The notes: generated by a model from the letters alone, not told the origin. DNA of 64,000 bases from Streptomyces sp. NBC_01445 (GCF_035918235.1 NZ_CP109485.1:2852001-2916000), one strand, 5' to 3'; positions 47,928 to 57,685 are shown, counted from the stretch's first letter. A program made the numbers and translations.

Positions 47928-49733
47928 ATGGACGCTCCCCTGTCCCCCGCTTCCCCGGCCACCCTCCCGACCGTCGCGGTCGTCGGTCTCGGCACGATGG
48001 GCACCGGCATCGCCGAGGTGCTCGCCCGCGCCGGCCGTGAGGTCATCGGCATCGACATCAGCGAGGCCGCGGGCGCGCAGGCCGTCGCCGCGCTCGAGGC
48101 CTCGACGGCGCGTGCGGTGCGCCGCGAGCGCCTCACCGAGGACGAGCGGCGGGACGTCCTCGCCCGGTTCCGCACCTTCACGGACCTCCAAGCCGCGGCC
48201 GACGCCGACCTCGTCATCGAGGTGGCTCCCGAGTCGTACGACATCAAGCAGCAGATCTTCCGGGACCTCGACGCCGTCGTGCGGCCGGAGACGATCCTCG
48301 CGACCGGCACGAACGCCCTGTCCGTGACGCGGCTCGCCGCCGACTCGGCCCGCCCGGAGCGGGTCCTCGGGCTGCACTTCTTCAACCCGGCGCCCGCGAT
48401 GAAGCTCGTCGAGGTGGTCTCGTCGGTGCTCACCGCGCCCACGGCCGTCGCGGCGGTCACGGATCTCGCCGTCGAACTCGGCAAGGAGCCCGTCGCGGTG
48501 GGCGACCGGCCCGGCTTCGTCGCCGACGGCCTGCTGTTCGGCTACCTCAACCAGGCCGCCGCCATGTACGAGGCGAAGTACGCCTCGCGCGAGGACATCG
48601 ACGCCGCGATGAAGCTGGGCTGCGGCCTGCCCATGGGCCCCCTCGCGCTGCTCGACCTCATCGGCATCGACACGGCGCGCACGGTCCTCGACGCCATGTA
48701 CACCGAGTCCCACGACCGCCTGCACGCGCCGGCGCCCGTCCTCAAGCAGCTCAGCGAGGCGGGTCTGACCGGCCGCAAGTCGGGGCGCGGCTTCTACACG
48801 TACGCGGAGCCGGGCAGCTCCGAGGTCGTGCGGGACGCGCTCACCCCGCTCGCGGGCGAAGTCGTGGACGGCGCGCGCACCATCCGCTCGGTCGGCGTCG
48901 CGGGCTCCGGGACCATGGCGTCCGGTATCGCGGAGGTCTTCGCGAAGGCGGGCTACGACGTGGTGCTCGCCGCCCGCAGCGAAGAGAAGGCCGAGAAGGC
49001 CAAGTCCCGTATCGGCAAGTCTCTTTCGCGCTCTGTCGACAAGGGCCGCATGACCGCGGAGGCGGCGGCGCAGACCCTGGACCGGATCACTCCGGCGGGT
49101 TCGTACGACGCCTTCTCGGACGTCGACCTGGCGCTCGAAGCCGTCGCCGAGGACCTGGAGATCAAGCAGCAGCTGTTCGGGACGTTCGACAAGGTGTGCA
49201 AGCCGGGCGCGGTCCTCGCCACGACGACCTCGTCGCTGCCCGTCGTGGCCTGCGCCCGCGCGACCTCGCGCCCGCAGGACGTCATCGGCATGCACTTCTT
49301 CAACCCGGCGCCCGCGATGAAGCTCGTCGAGGTCGTGCGGACCGTGCTGACCGGCGACGACGTGCACGCCACCGTCCGTGAGGTGTGCACGAAGATCCGC
49401 AAGCACCCGGTGGACTGCGGTGACCGCGCGGGCTTCATCGTGAACGCCCTGCTGTTCCCGTACCTGAACAACGCGATCAAGATGGTGCAGGAGCACTACG
49501 CGACGCTCGACGACATCGACGCCGCGATGAGGCTCGGCGGCGGCTACCCGATGGGGCCCTTCGAGCTCCTGGACGTGGTCGGCCTCGATGTCTCGCTGGC
49601 CATCGAGAAGGTCCTGCACCGCGAGTTCCGCGACCCGGGCCTGGCCCCCGCGCCGCTGCTCGAGCACCTGGTGGCCGCGGGCTGCCTCGGCCGCAAGACC
49701 GGCCGCGGCTTCCGCGAATATGCCCGGCGCTGA
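47928..49733 (+). CDS. Tandem 3-hydroxyacyl-CoA dehydrogenase
   Basis: A 601-aa protein made of two complete 3-hydroxyacyl-CoA dehydrogenase units. Unit 1 has the NAD-binding VGLGTMGTGIAEVLA (about 20-34), LGLHFFNPAPAMKLVEVV and GLPMGPLALLDLIGID. Unit 2 (from about residue 315) repeats VAGSGTMASGIAEVFA, IGMHFFNPAPAMKLVEVV and GYPMGPFELLDVVGLD. Both keep the catalytic histidine in the FFNPAP segment. The likely substrate is 3-hydroxybutyryl-CoA, the step that leads to crotonyl-CoA for the adjacent ccr. The ATG follows TGGAG. A hairpin 40 nt downstream ends the transcript. Confidence 0.92.
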   Translation: MDAPLSPASPATLPTVAVVGLGTMGTGIAEVLARAGREVIGIDISEAAGAQAVAALEASTARAVRRERLTEDERRDVLARFRTFTDLQAAADADLVIEVAPESYDIKQQIFRDLDAVVRPETILATGTNALSVTRLAADSARPERVLGLHFFNPAPAMKLVEVVSSVLTAPTAVAAVTDLAVELGKEPVAVGDRPGFVADGLLFGYLNQAAAMYEAKYASREDIDAAMKLGCGLPMGPLALLDLIGIDTARTVLDAMYTESHDRLHAPAPVLKQLSEAGLTGRKSGRGFYTYAEPGSSEVVRDALTPLAGEVVDGARTIRSVGVAGSGTMASGIAEVFAKAGYDVVLAARSEEKAEKAKSRIGKSLSRSVDKGRMTAEAAAQTLDRITPAGSYDAFSDVDLALEAVAEDLEIKQQLFGTFDKVCKPGAVLATTTSSLPVVACARATSRPQDVIGMHFFNPAPAMKLVEVVRTVLTGDDVHATVREVCTKIRKHPVDCGDRAGFIVNALLFPYLNNAIKMVQEHYATLDDIDAAMRLGGGYPMGPFELLDVVGLDVSLAIEKVLHREFRDPGLAPAPLLEHLVAAGCLGRKTGRGFREYARR

Positions 49734-49772
49734 CCAGCCCACGGGCAGCGGCACCGGACGGCCCACCGACTG

Positions 49773-49794
49773 GGGCGGCCTGCTCCGGCCGCCC
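49773..49794 (+). terminator. Terminator hairpin after the 3-hydroxyacyl-CoA dehydrogenase gene
   Basis: GGGCGGCC/GGCCGCCC is a perfect 8-bp stem with a 6-nt loop, 40 nt beyond the stop codon. Confidence 0.6.
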
Positions 49795-49878
49795 GGTCTC
49801 GCTCCCCCCGCCCGTGCCCCGGGTGGGGGGAACCCCGCTCGGGCGCACGCCACCGCGCATATGCAGTACGTTCATGGC

Positions 49879-50685
49879 ATGTCCAAGGCCGCCAAGTCCT
49901 CCCGAACGACGCCCACGCCCGACGCTCCTGAGAGCGCCGCGGGCTCCCGTGCCGCAGCCCAGCGGCTCAAGATGCGCCGGGAGCTGGCGGCCGCGGCGAT
50001 GGAACTCTTCGCGACCAAGGGCTACGAGGCCACGACGGTCGACGAGATCGCGGCCGCGGCGGGTGTGGCACGGCGGACCTTCTTCCGCCACTTCCGCTCC
50101 AAGGAAGAGGCGATCTTCCCGGACCACGACGACACCCTGATCCGGGCGGAGGCGGTCCTCAACGCGGCGCCCGCGCACGAGCATCCGCTCGACACGGTGT
50201 GCCGCGGCATCAAGGAAGTCATGAAGATGTACGCGGCGTCGCCCGCCGTGTCCGTGGAGCGCTACCGCCTCACACGCGAGGTACCCACCCTGCGCGAGCG
50301 CGAGATCGCCTCGGTGGCCCGCTACGAGCGGCTTTTCACCCGCTATCTCCTGGGCCACTTCGACGAGCACGCCCACCAGCACGGCAATGACGACCCGCTG
50401 CTCGCCGAGGTCGCCGCGTCCGCCGTCGTCACCGCCCACAACCACGTGCTGCGGCGCTGGCTGCGGGCCGGCGGCCAGGGTGACGTGGAGAACCAGCTCG
50501 ACCACGCCTTCGCGATCGTCCGCAAGACGTTCGGTACGGGCATCGGGGCGGGCCGGGACACCGCCACCGCTCCGGCGGCCTCTGCGTCCACGGGTGGCGA
50601 CGTGCTGGTCACCGTGGCGCGCACGGACGCGCCGCTGGACGAGATCATGGGAACGATCGAGAAGGCGCTGCGGGAACGCGGCTAG
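49879..50685 (+). CDS. TetR-family regulator of the ethylmalonyl-CoA cluster
   Basis: A 268-aa TetR-type regulator. The helix-turn-helix is YEATTVDEIAAAAGVARRTFFRHFRSKEEAIF (about residues 50-81), preceded by a helix-rich start and followed by a ligand domain. The C-terminus is extended with an Ala/Thr-rich linker and the conserved tail DAPLDEIMGTIEKALRERG. The ATG at 49879 lacks a ribosome site, but TACGTT ends 6 nt before it, as in leaderless genes. An in-frame ATG lies six codons upstream. Its position before ccr suggests it controls that promoter. Confidence 0.88.
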   Translation: MSKAAKSSRTTPTPDAPESAAGSRAAAQRLKMRRELAAAAMELFATKGYEATTVDEIAAAAGVARRTFFRHFRSKEEAIFPDHDDTLIRAEAVLNAAPAHEHPLDTVCRGIKEVMKMYAASPAVSVERYRLTREVPTLREREIASVARYERLFTRYLLGHFDEHAHQHGNDDPLLAEVAASAVVTAHNHVLRRWLRAGGQGDVENQLDHAFAIVRKTFGTGIGAGRDTATAPAASASTGGDVLVTVARTDAPLDEIMGTIEKALRERG

Positions 50686-51151
50686 CCGCCCCGTCGGCAC
50701 TGCATGAACTGTGCTGGCCCCAGGGGCTGTTGACGCCCCATCAAGAAGACCGGCCCGCGCGGCGCGCTCTCCGGCGCGGCTCCCGCCCGGAGAACGCCGC
50801 TGCCCCCAGCCGGTCGTCCGGCGCCCTCTCCGGCGCGGCCTCCCGCCCGGAGAGCGCCGCCACCCCCGGCCGTCCGGCGCGATCTGTGCGCCCGGCTTCC
50901 GGTAGGCGGCGGCACTCTCCCCACCGAGCAGGGTCGGGGCCCCGTCCGGCCGCAGGTGCGCGATCCGCGCGCCGCCCTCGCCGCTCCACCTCGCCGCCCG
51001 CATAGCGGGCCCCCTGGAGGCCGCTGTGGACCCTCTCCGGGGCCTCTGAGACGCAGGCCAGAGCCGCCGTCGGCCTCCGGTGCCATCGAGCCGCACCACC
51101 TCTGACCTGCACTGATCGATCATCGCTCAAAAACTTGTGGCACCCAGTGTC
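50686..51151. other. Non-coding stretch upstream of the ccr promoter
   Basis: No convincing gene was found on either strand. Open frames here are low-complexity and rich in Arg, Gly and Pro. The region contains the imperfect repeat at 50767-50860. Towards its end a TGGCACC half-site (51138-51144) precedes the ccr promoter. Confidence 0.6.
50767..50860. repeat. Imperfect direct repeat with internal hairpins
   Basis: A unit of about 34 bases starting CTCTCCGGCGCGGC and ending CGCCGC occurs at 50767-50800 and 50826-50860 with one substitution and one inserted base. In the second copy CTCTCCGG and CCGGAGAG pair perfectly, and in the first the match is 7 of 8. They may be a mobile small repeat or paired RNA hairpins. 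Confidence 0.6.
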
Positions 51152-51180
51152 TTGCCGACTGGCACGCGGTGCCATACGTT
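51152..51180 (+). promoter_or_regulatory. ccr promoter with palindromic operator
   Basis: TTGCCG (51152-51157), 17 nt, TACGTT (51175-51180). The palindrome TGGCAC-GCG-GTGCCA (51160-51174) fills the spacer. The half-site TGGCACC at 51138-51144 is a further copy upstream. A bound regulator, plausibly the adjacent TetR protein, would block RNA polymerase. Transcription would begin near 51187. Confidence 0.65.
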
Positions 51181-51186
51181 GAAGGT

Positions 51187-51283
51187 GTCCGGGCGGCCGG
51201 CGTGCAGAGAACTTCCGTACGTCGGCTGTCCCCGCAAGCCACCCAATCCGTGGCGAGCGCGCCCGGACGCCTGCGTCACAGGC
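51187..51283 (+). ncRNA. Candidate structured 5' leader of ccr (multi-helix junction)
   Basis: P1: GTCCGGGCG (51187-51195) with CGCCCGGAC (51260-51268), 9 perfect pairs. Inside, P2: 51196-51205 with 51217-51226, ten pairs including two G-U, 11-nt loop. P3: GCCAC (51238-51242) with GTGGC (51250-51254), 7-nt loop. Directly after P1, P4: GCCTG (51269-51273) with CAGGC (51279-51283). Together they form a three-way junction plus a flanking hairpin at the very start of the predicted transcript, about 135 nt before the ccr start. Folding is inferred by hand. No known riboswitch consensus was recognised. Confidence 0.4.
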
Positions 51284-51418
51284 AAACTTCTCGCGCCGAC
51301 CAAGCGCTGCCGTAGCAACACCCCGCCGAACCGACGGCACCTCTCCACCCACACAGCAGCACTCCACACCGACGTAACCCTCAACGTCCCCCTGGGACGC
51401 ATCGCCGGAGGCAACATC

Positions 51419-52756
51419 GTGAAGGAAATCCTGGACGCGATTCAGTCGCCGGAGTCGACCTCCGCCGACTTCGCCGCTCTGCCGCTCCCCGAGTCGTACC
51501 GCGCCATCACCGTGCACAAGGACGAGGCGGAGATGTTCGCCGGCCTCGACACCCGGGACAAGGACCCCCGCAAGTCGATCCACCTGGACGACGTGCCGGT
51601 CCCGGAACTCGGCCCGGGCGAGGCGCTCGTGGCCGTCATGGCCAGCTCCGTGAACTACAACTCGGTCTGGACCTCGATCTTCGAGCCGGTGTCCACCTTC
51701 AGCTTCCTGGAGCGCTACGGACGCCTGTCGGAGCTCACCAAGCGCCACGACCTGCCGTACCACATCATCGGTTCCGACCTCGCGGGCGTCGTGCTGCGCA
51801 CCGGTCCCGGCGTCAACGCCTGGAACCCCGGCGACGAGGTCGTCGCGCACTGCCTCTCCGTCGAGCTGGAGTCCTCGGACGGCCACAACGACACGATGCT
51901 CGACCCCGAGCAGCGCATCTGGGGCTTCGAGACGAACTTCGGCGGCCTCGCCGAGATCGCGCTCGTCAAGTCCAACCAGCTGATGCCGAAGCCGGACCAC
52001 CTGAGCTGGGAAGAGGCCGCGGCCCCCGGCCTGGTGAACTCCACCGCGTACCGCCAGCTCGTCTCGCGCAACGGCGCCGGCATGAAGCAGGGCGACAACG
52101 TCCTGATCTGGGGCGCCAGCGGCGGACTCGGCTCGTACGCCACGCAGTTCGCGCTGGCCGGCGGCGCCAACCCGATCTGTGTCGTCTCCAGCCCGGAGAA
52201 GGCCGCCATCTGTGAGGCCATGGGCGCCGAAGCGGTCATCGACCGCAACGCCGAGGGCTACAAGTTCTGGAAGGACGAGCACACCCAGGACCCGAAGGAG
52301 TGGAAGCGCTTCGGCAAGCGCATCCGTGAGCTCACCGGCGGGGAAGACGTCGACATCGTCTTCGAGCACCCCGGCCGCGAGACCTTCGGCGCCTCGGTCT
52401 ACGTGACCCGCAAGGGCGGCACGATCGTCACCTGCGCCTCGACGTCCGGCTACAACCACGAGTACGACAACCGCTACCTGTGGATGTCCCTCAAGAAGAT
52501 CGTGGGCTCGCACTTCGCCAACTACCGCGAGGCGTGGGAGGCGAACCGCCTGGTCGCCAAGGGCAAGATCCACCCGACGCTCTCGAAGGTGTACTCCCTC
52601 GAGGACACCGGCCAGGCCGCCTACGACGTGCACCGCAACCTCCATCAGGGCAAGGTCGGCGTCCTCGCGCTGGCCCCGAAGGAGGGCCTGGGCGTCCGCG
52701 ACCAGGAACTGCGCGCCCAGCACATCGACGCCATCAACCGCTTCCGCAACATCTGA
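51419..52756 (+). CDS. ccr: Crotonyl-CoA carboxylase/reductase
   Basis: A 445-aa NADPH-dependent enzyme that reductively carboxylates crotonyl-CoA to ethylmalonyl-CoA, a polyketide extender unit and the defining step of the ethylmalonyl-CoA pathway. It is an MDR-type reductase: ALVAVMASSVNYNSVWTSIFEP, HIIGSDLAGVVLRTG, WGASGGLGSYATQFALAGGANPICVVSS for cofactor binding, and the family-specific insert with YKFWKDEHTQDPKEWKRFGKRIRELTGGEDVDIVFEHPGRETF. The length and insert are those of Ccr. The GTG at 51419 has GGAGG upstream. It starts the operon with meaA and carries a long leader. Confidence 0.96.
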   Translation: MKEILDAIQSPESTSADFAALPLPESYRAITVHKDEAEMFAGLDTRDKDPRKSIHLDDVPVPELGPGEALVAVMASSVNYNSVWTSIFEPVSTFSFLERYGRLSELTKRHDLPYHIIGSDLAGVVLRTGPGVNAWNPGDEVVAHCLSVELESSDGHNDTMLDPEQRIWGFETNFGGLAEIALVKSNQLMPKPDHLSWEEAAAPGLVNSTAYRQLVSRNGAGMKQGDNVLIWGASGGLGSYATQFALAGGANPICVVSSPEKAAICEAMGAEAVIDRNAEGYKFWKDEHTQDPKEWKRFGKRIRELTGGEDVDIVFEHPGRETFGASVYVTRKGGTIVTCASTSGYNHEYDNRYLWMSLKKIVGSHFANYREAWEANRLVAKGKIHPTLSKVYSLEDTGQAAYDVHRNLHQGKVGVLALAPKEGLGVRDQELRAQHIDAINRFRNI

Positions 52757-52777
52757 ACCCCCGAGGAGTAGCGGAAC

Positions 52778-54826
52778 ATGACTGAGCGCCAGAAGGACCG
52801 GCCGTGGCTGATGCGCACGTACGCCGGTCACTCCACGGCTGAGGCGTCCAACGAGCTGTACCGGCGCAATCTCGCCAAGGGCCAGACGGGTCTGTCGGTC
52901 GCGTTCGACCTGCCGACGCAGACCGGCTACGACCCGGACCACATCCTCGCCCGCGGCGAGGTCGGCCGGGTCGGGGTGCCGGTCTCGCACCTCGGTGACA
53001 TGCGCAGGCTGTTCCAGGACATCCCCCTGGAGCAGATGAACACCTCGATGACCATCAACGCCACCGCCATGTGGCTCCTGGCGCTCTACCAGGTCGTCGC
53101 GGAGGAGCAGGGCGCGGACATCACCCAGCTCCAGGGCACGACGCAGAACGACATCGTCAAGGAGTACCTGTCGCGGGGCACGCACGTGTTCCCGCCGGCT
53201 CCCTCCCTGCGGCTGACGACGGACATGATCGCGTACACGGTCCGGCACATGCCGAAGTGGAACCCGATCAACATCTGCAGCTACCACCTCCAGGAGGCGG
53301 GGGCCACACCGGTCCAGGAGATCGCGTACGCGATGTCCACCGCCATCGCCGTTCTCGATGCCGTACGCGACTCAGGACAGGTCCCCGCCGAGAAGTTCGG
53401 GGACGTCGTGGCCCGCATCTCCTTCTTCGTGAACGCGGGTGTCCGCTTCATCGAGGAGATGTGCAAGATGCGGGCGTTCGGGCGGATCTGGGACCAGATC
53501 ACACGCGAGCGGTACGGCATCGAGAACGCGAAGCAGCGCCGGTTCCGCTACGGAGTCCAGGTCAACTCCCTGGGCCTGACCGAGGCGCAGCCGGAGAACA
53601 ACGTCCAGCGCATCGTCCTGGAGATGCTGGCCGTGACGCTGTCCAAGGACGCACGCGCCCGCGCCGTCCAGCTCCCGGCCTGGAACGAGGCGCTCGGCCT
53701 GCCCCGCCCCTGGGACCAGCAGTGGTCCCTGCGCATCCAGCAGGTCCTCGCGCACGAGAGCGACCTGCTGGAGTACGAGGACATCTTCGCGGGATCGCAC
53801 GTCATCGAGAAGAAGGTCGACGAGCTCGTCGCCGACTCGTTCGCCGAGATCGAGCGGATCCAGGAGATGGGCGGCGCGATGGCCGCCGTCGAGTCCGGCT
53901 ACCTCAAGTCGCAGCTCGTCTCCTCGCACGCCGAGCGCCGGGCACGGATCGAGGGCGGCGAGGAGAAGATCGTCGGCGTGAACATCCACGAGTCGACCGA
54001 GCCGAACCCGCTCACCGCCGACCTGGACGCCGCGATCATGACGGTGGATCACCAGGTCGAGTCGCGGGTCGTGCGGGCCATCGACGAGTGGCGCACCACG
54101 CGCCAGGAGTCGAGCGACCGGCAGGGCATGGGCGACCCGTACCACTACCCGACCACCCAGCAGGCCGTGGAGCGCCTGAAGGAGGCCGCGGCCGGCACCG
54201 AGAACCTGATGGAAGCCACGCTCGAATGCGCCCGAGCGGGTGTCACCACCGGCGAGTGGTCACAGGCACTGCGCGAGGTGTTCGGCGAGTTCCGCGCCCC
54301 CACAGGCGTCTCGTCGGCACCGGTCGCCGTCACCGCCGAGGCGGGCACGCCGCTCGCCCTCGTCCGCGAGAAGGTCCGCCGCACCGGCGACGAGCTCGGC
54401 GGCAAGCTGCGCCTCCTGGTCGGCAAGCCGGGCCTCGACGGGCACTCGAACGGCGCCGAGCAGATCGCCGTACGCGCGCGTGACGCGGGCTTCGAGGTGG
54501 TCTACCAGGGCATCAGGCTCACGCCCGAACAGATCGTGTCCGCCGCGCTCGCCGAGGACGTGCACTGCGTCGGCCTGTCGATCCTCTCCGGGTCGCACGC
54601 CGCGCTGGTGCCCGACGTCCTCGACCGGCTGCGCGAGGCGGGCGCCGCCGACATCCCCGTGATCGTCGGCGGCATCATTCCCAACGGCGATGCCGAGGAC
54701 CTGAAGCGCGCGGGCGTGGCCGCCGTCTTCACCCCCAAGGACTTCGGCATCACGGAGATCATCGGACGTATCGTCGACGAGATCCGGCAAGCGAACAAGC
54801 TCGACCCTCTGGAGGTCCCCGCATGA
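52778..54826 (+). CDS. meaA: Ethylmalonyl-CoA mutase
   Basis: A 682-aa adenosylcobalamin-dependent mutase that turns ethylmalonyl-CoA into methylsuccinyl-CoA. The substrate-binding barrel takes up the first 510 residues (TYAGHSTAEASNELYRRNLAKGQTGLSVAFDLPTQTGYDPD, FPPAPSLRLTTDMIAYTVRH), and the B12 domain has the base-off motif Asp553-x-His555-x-x-Gly558 (GLDGHSNG) and GLSILSGSHAALVPDVL. The order and size match MeaA rather than methylmalonyl-CoA mutase, which is two-subunit in actinomycetes. It lies 21 nt after ccr and overlaps the lyase gene. Confidence 0.95.
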   Translation: MTERQKDRPWLMRTYAGHSTAEASNELYRRNLAKGQTGLSVAFDLPTQTGYDPDHILARGEVGRVGVPVSHLGDMRRLFQDIPLEQMNTSMTINATAMWLLALYQVVAEEQGADITQLQGTTQNDIVKEYLSRGTHVFPPAPSLRLTTDMIAYTVRHMPKWNPINICSYHLQEAGATPVQEIAYAMSTAIAVLDAVRDSGQVPAEKFGDVVARISFFVNAGVRFIEEMCKMRAFGRIWDQITRERYGIENAKQRRFRYGVQVNSLGLTEAQPENNVQRIVLEMLAVTLSKDARARAVQLPAWNEALGLPRPWDQQWSLRIQQVLAHESDLLEYEDIFAGSHVIEKKVDELVADSFAEIERIQEMGGAMAAVESGYLKSQLVSSHAERRARIEGGEEKIVGVNIHESTEPNPLTADLDAAIMTVDHQVESRVVRAIDEWRTTRQESSDRQGMGDPYHYPTTQQAVERLKEAAAGTENLMEATLECARAGVTTGEWSQALREVFGEFRAPTGVSSAPVAVTAEAGTPLALVREKVRRTGDELGGKLRLLVGKPGLDGHSNGAEQIAVRARDAGFEVVYQGIRLTPEQIVSAALAEDVHCVGLSILSGSHAALVPDVLDRLREAGAADIPVIVGGIIPNGDAEDLKRAGVAAVFTPKDFGITEIIGRIVDEIRQANKLDPLEVPA

Positions 54827-55788
54827 CCGCGCCCATCAACCGTCTCCGTCCCCGCCGCTCGTGTCTCGCGGTCCCGGGATCGAACCCGCGCTTCCTGGAG
54901 AAGGCCCAGGGTCTGCCCGCCGACCAGGTCTTCCTTGACCTGGAGGACGCCTGCGCGCCGCTCGCCAAGCCGGAGGCCCGGCACACCATCGTCAAGTTCC
55001 TCAACGAGGGCGACTGGACGGGCAAGACGCGTGTGGTGCGTGTGAACGACTGGACGACCGAGTGGACGTACCGCGACGTCGTCACGGTCGTCGAGGGCGC
55101 GGGCCAGAACCTCGACTGCATCATGCTGCCGAAGGTCCAGGACGCCCAGCAGATCGTCGCGCTCGACCTGCTGCTCACGCAGATCGAGAAGACGATGGGC
55201 TTCGAGACCGGCAAGATCGGCATCGAGGCGCAGATCGAGAACGCGCAGGGCCTCAACAACGTCAACGCGATCGCGACGGCCTCCCAGCGCGTCGAGACGA
55301 TCATCTTCGGCCCGGCCGACTTCATGGCCTCCATCAACATGAAGTCCCTGGTCGTCGGCGAGCAGCCGCCCGGCTACGACGCCGACGCCTACCACTACAT
55401 CCTGATGAAGATCCTGATGGCCGCCCGCGCCAACAACCTCCAGGCGATCGACGGCCCCTACCTGCAGATCCGCAACCAGGAGGGCTACAAGGCGGTCGCG
55501 AAGCGCGCCGCGGCCCTCGGTTTCGACGGCAAGTGGGTGCTGCACCCGGACCAGGTCGCCGCGGCGAACGAGATCTTCTCGCCCTCGCAGGAGGACTACG
55601 ACCACGCCGAGCTGATCCTGGACGCGTACGACTTCTACACGTCCGAGGCCGGCGGCAAGAAGGGCTCCGCGATGCTGGGCGACGAGATGATCGACGAGGC
55701 CAGCCGCAAGATGGCCCTCGTCATCTCCGGCAAGGGACGCGCCGCGGGCATGCAGCGCACCTCCAAGTTCGAAGCGCCGGAGGCCTGA
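54823..55788 (+). CDS. Malyl-CoA/beta-methylmalyl-CoA lyase-like enzyme (HpcH/HpaI family)
   Basis: A 321-aa Mg-dependent C-C lyase of the CitE/malyl-CoA lyase group, expected to split beta-methylmalyl-CoA into glyoxylate and propionyl-CoA and possibly malyl-CoA into glyoxylate and acetyl-CoA. Conserved parts are RRSCLAVPGSNPRFLEKAQGLPADQVFLDLEDACAP, IMLPKVQDAQQI, IGIEAQIENAQGLNNVNAIA and FGPADFMASINMKS. The ATG overlaps the meaA stop (ATGA). It is in the pathway operon. A plain CitE-type function is the less likely alternative. Confidence 0.92.
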   Translation: MTAPINRLRPRRSCLAVPGSNPRFLEKAQGLPADQVFLDLEDACAPLAKPEARHTIVKFLNEGDWTGKTRVVRVNDWTTEWTYRDVVTVVEGAGQNLDCIMLPKVQDAQQIVALDLLLTQIEKTMGFETGKIGIEAQIENAQGLNNVNAIATASQRVETIIFGPADFMASINMKSLVVGEQPPGYDADAYHYILMKILMAARANNLQAIDGPYLQIRNQEGYKAVAKRAAALGFDGKWVLHPDQVAAANEIFSPSQEDYDHAELILDAYDFYTSEAGGKKGSAMLGDEMIDEASRKMALVISGKGRAAGMQRTSKFEAPEA

Positions 55789-55793
55789 GCACC

Positions 55794-56306
55794 ATGCAGT
55801 TCGGACGCACCTACGAAGAGTTCGAGGTCGGCGCGGTCTACAAGCACTGGCCCGGAAAGACCGTCACCGAGTACGACGACCACCTCTTCTGTCTCCTGAC
55901 GATGAACCACCACCCGCTCCACATGGACACGAACTATGCGGAGAACACGACGGACTTCGGCAAGAACGTCGTCGTCGGGAACTACATCTACTCGCTGCTC
56001 CTCGGCATGTCCGTCCCTGACGTGTCGGGCAAGGCGATCGCGAACCTCGAGATCGAGTCGCTGCGCCATGTCGCGCCGACCTTCCACGGCGACACGATCT
56101 ACGGCGAGACCACGGTCCTCGACAAGACGCCGTCGAAGTCGAAGAACGACCGCGGGATCGTCTACGTGGAGACCAAGGGCTACAAGCAGGACGGCACGCT
56201 GGTCTGCGTGTTCCGCCGCAAGGTGATGGTCCCCACCGAGACGTACATCAAGGAGCGCGGCGGCGAGCAGCCCGGCCGCCCCCAGCTCAAGGAGCAGGAG
56301 AAGTAG
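55794..56306 (+). CDS. MaoC-type hydratase, candidate mesaconyl-CoA hydratase
   Basis: A 170-aa hot-dog-fold hydratase. FGRTYEEFEVGAVYKHWPGKTVTEYDDHLFCLLTMNHHPLHMDTNYAENT contains the catalytic Asp-His and the N-H-x-P-x-H motif of MaoC proteins. In this operon it should hydrate mesaconyl-CoA (2-methylfumaryl-CoA) to beta-methylmalyl-CoA. It is about half the size of the proteobacterial mesaconyl-CoA hydratase (about 340 aa), so it probably works as a dimer of single hot-dog units. The start ATG lies 6 nt after the lyase stop with GGAGG upstream. Confidence 0.9.
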   Translation: MQFGRTYEEFEVGAVYKHWPGKTVTEYDDHLFCLLTMNHHPLHMDTNYAENTTDFGKNVVVGNYIYSLLLGMSVPDVSGKAIANLEIESLRHVAPTFHGDTIYGETTVLDKTPSKSKNDRGIVYVETKGYKQDGTLVCVFRRKVMVPTETYIKERGGEQPGRPQLKEQEK

Positions 56307-56308
56307 CC

Positions 56309-57514
<1,206 letters not shown>

Positions 57515-57523
57515 ATGTCCGCT

Positions 57524-57560
57524 ACAGGGTGTTTTGTTCGAGAAGAAGATCACACCCTGT
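57524..57560 (+). terminator. Hairpin after the ethylmalonyl-CoA operon
   Basis: ACAGGGTGT (57524-57532) pairs perfectly with ACACCCTGT (57552-57560) around a 19-nt AT-richer loop, 10 nt after the stop of the acyl-CoA dehydrogenase gene. It probably reduces read-through into psd. Confidence 0.55.
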
Positions 57561-57685
57561 CAGCACTCTTCAGCCGCCGACTCAGCTTCCTGGCTTGCCC
57601 AGTTGTGGCTCGCAACCGATAGCATCCCGGAAAAGCCGCCGTCCCCCCGTACAGAGCGCGGCATCATCCGCTACGAAGGTCATCC

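Noticed and set aside
50686..51123. Possible gene on the minus strand in the gap before ccr
   Set aside because: The frames are low-complexity, rich in Arg, Gly and Pro, contain the duplicated repeat and have no ribosome site. They read as non-coding.
51136..51165. TGGCAC followed by TTGC-like bases, resembling a sigma-54 promoter
   Set aside because: The -24/-12 spacing does not fit, streptomycetes lack sigma-54, and the TGGCAC sequences are explained as arms of a palindrome in a normal promoter.
51137..51418. N-terminal extension of ccr from an ATG at 51137
   Set aside because: The extra residues do not resemble Ccr proteins, the extension would begin upstream of the predicted promoter, and the GTG at 51419 has a GGAGG site.
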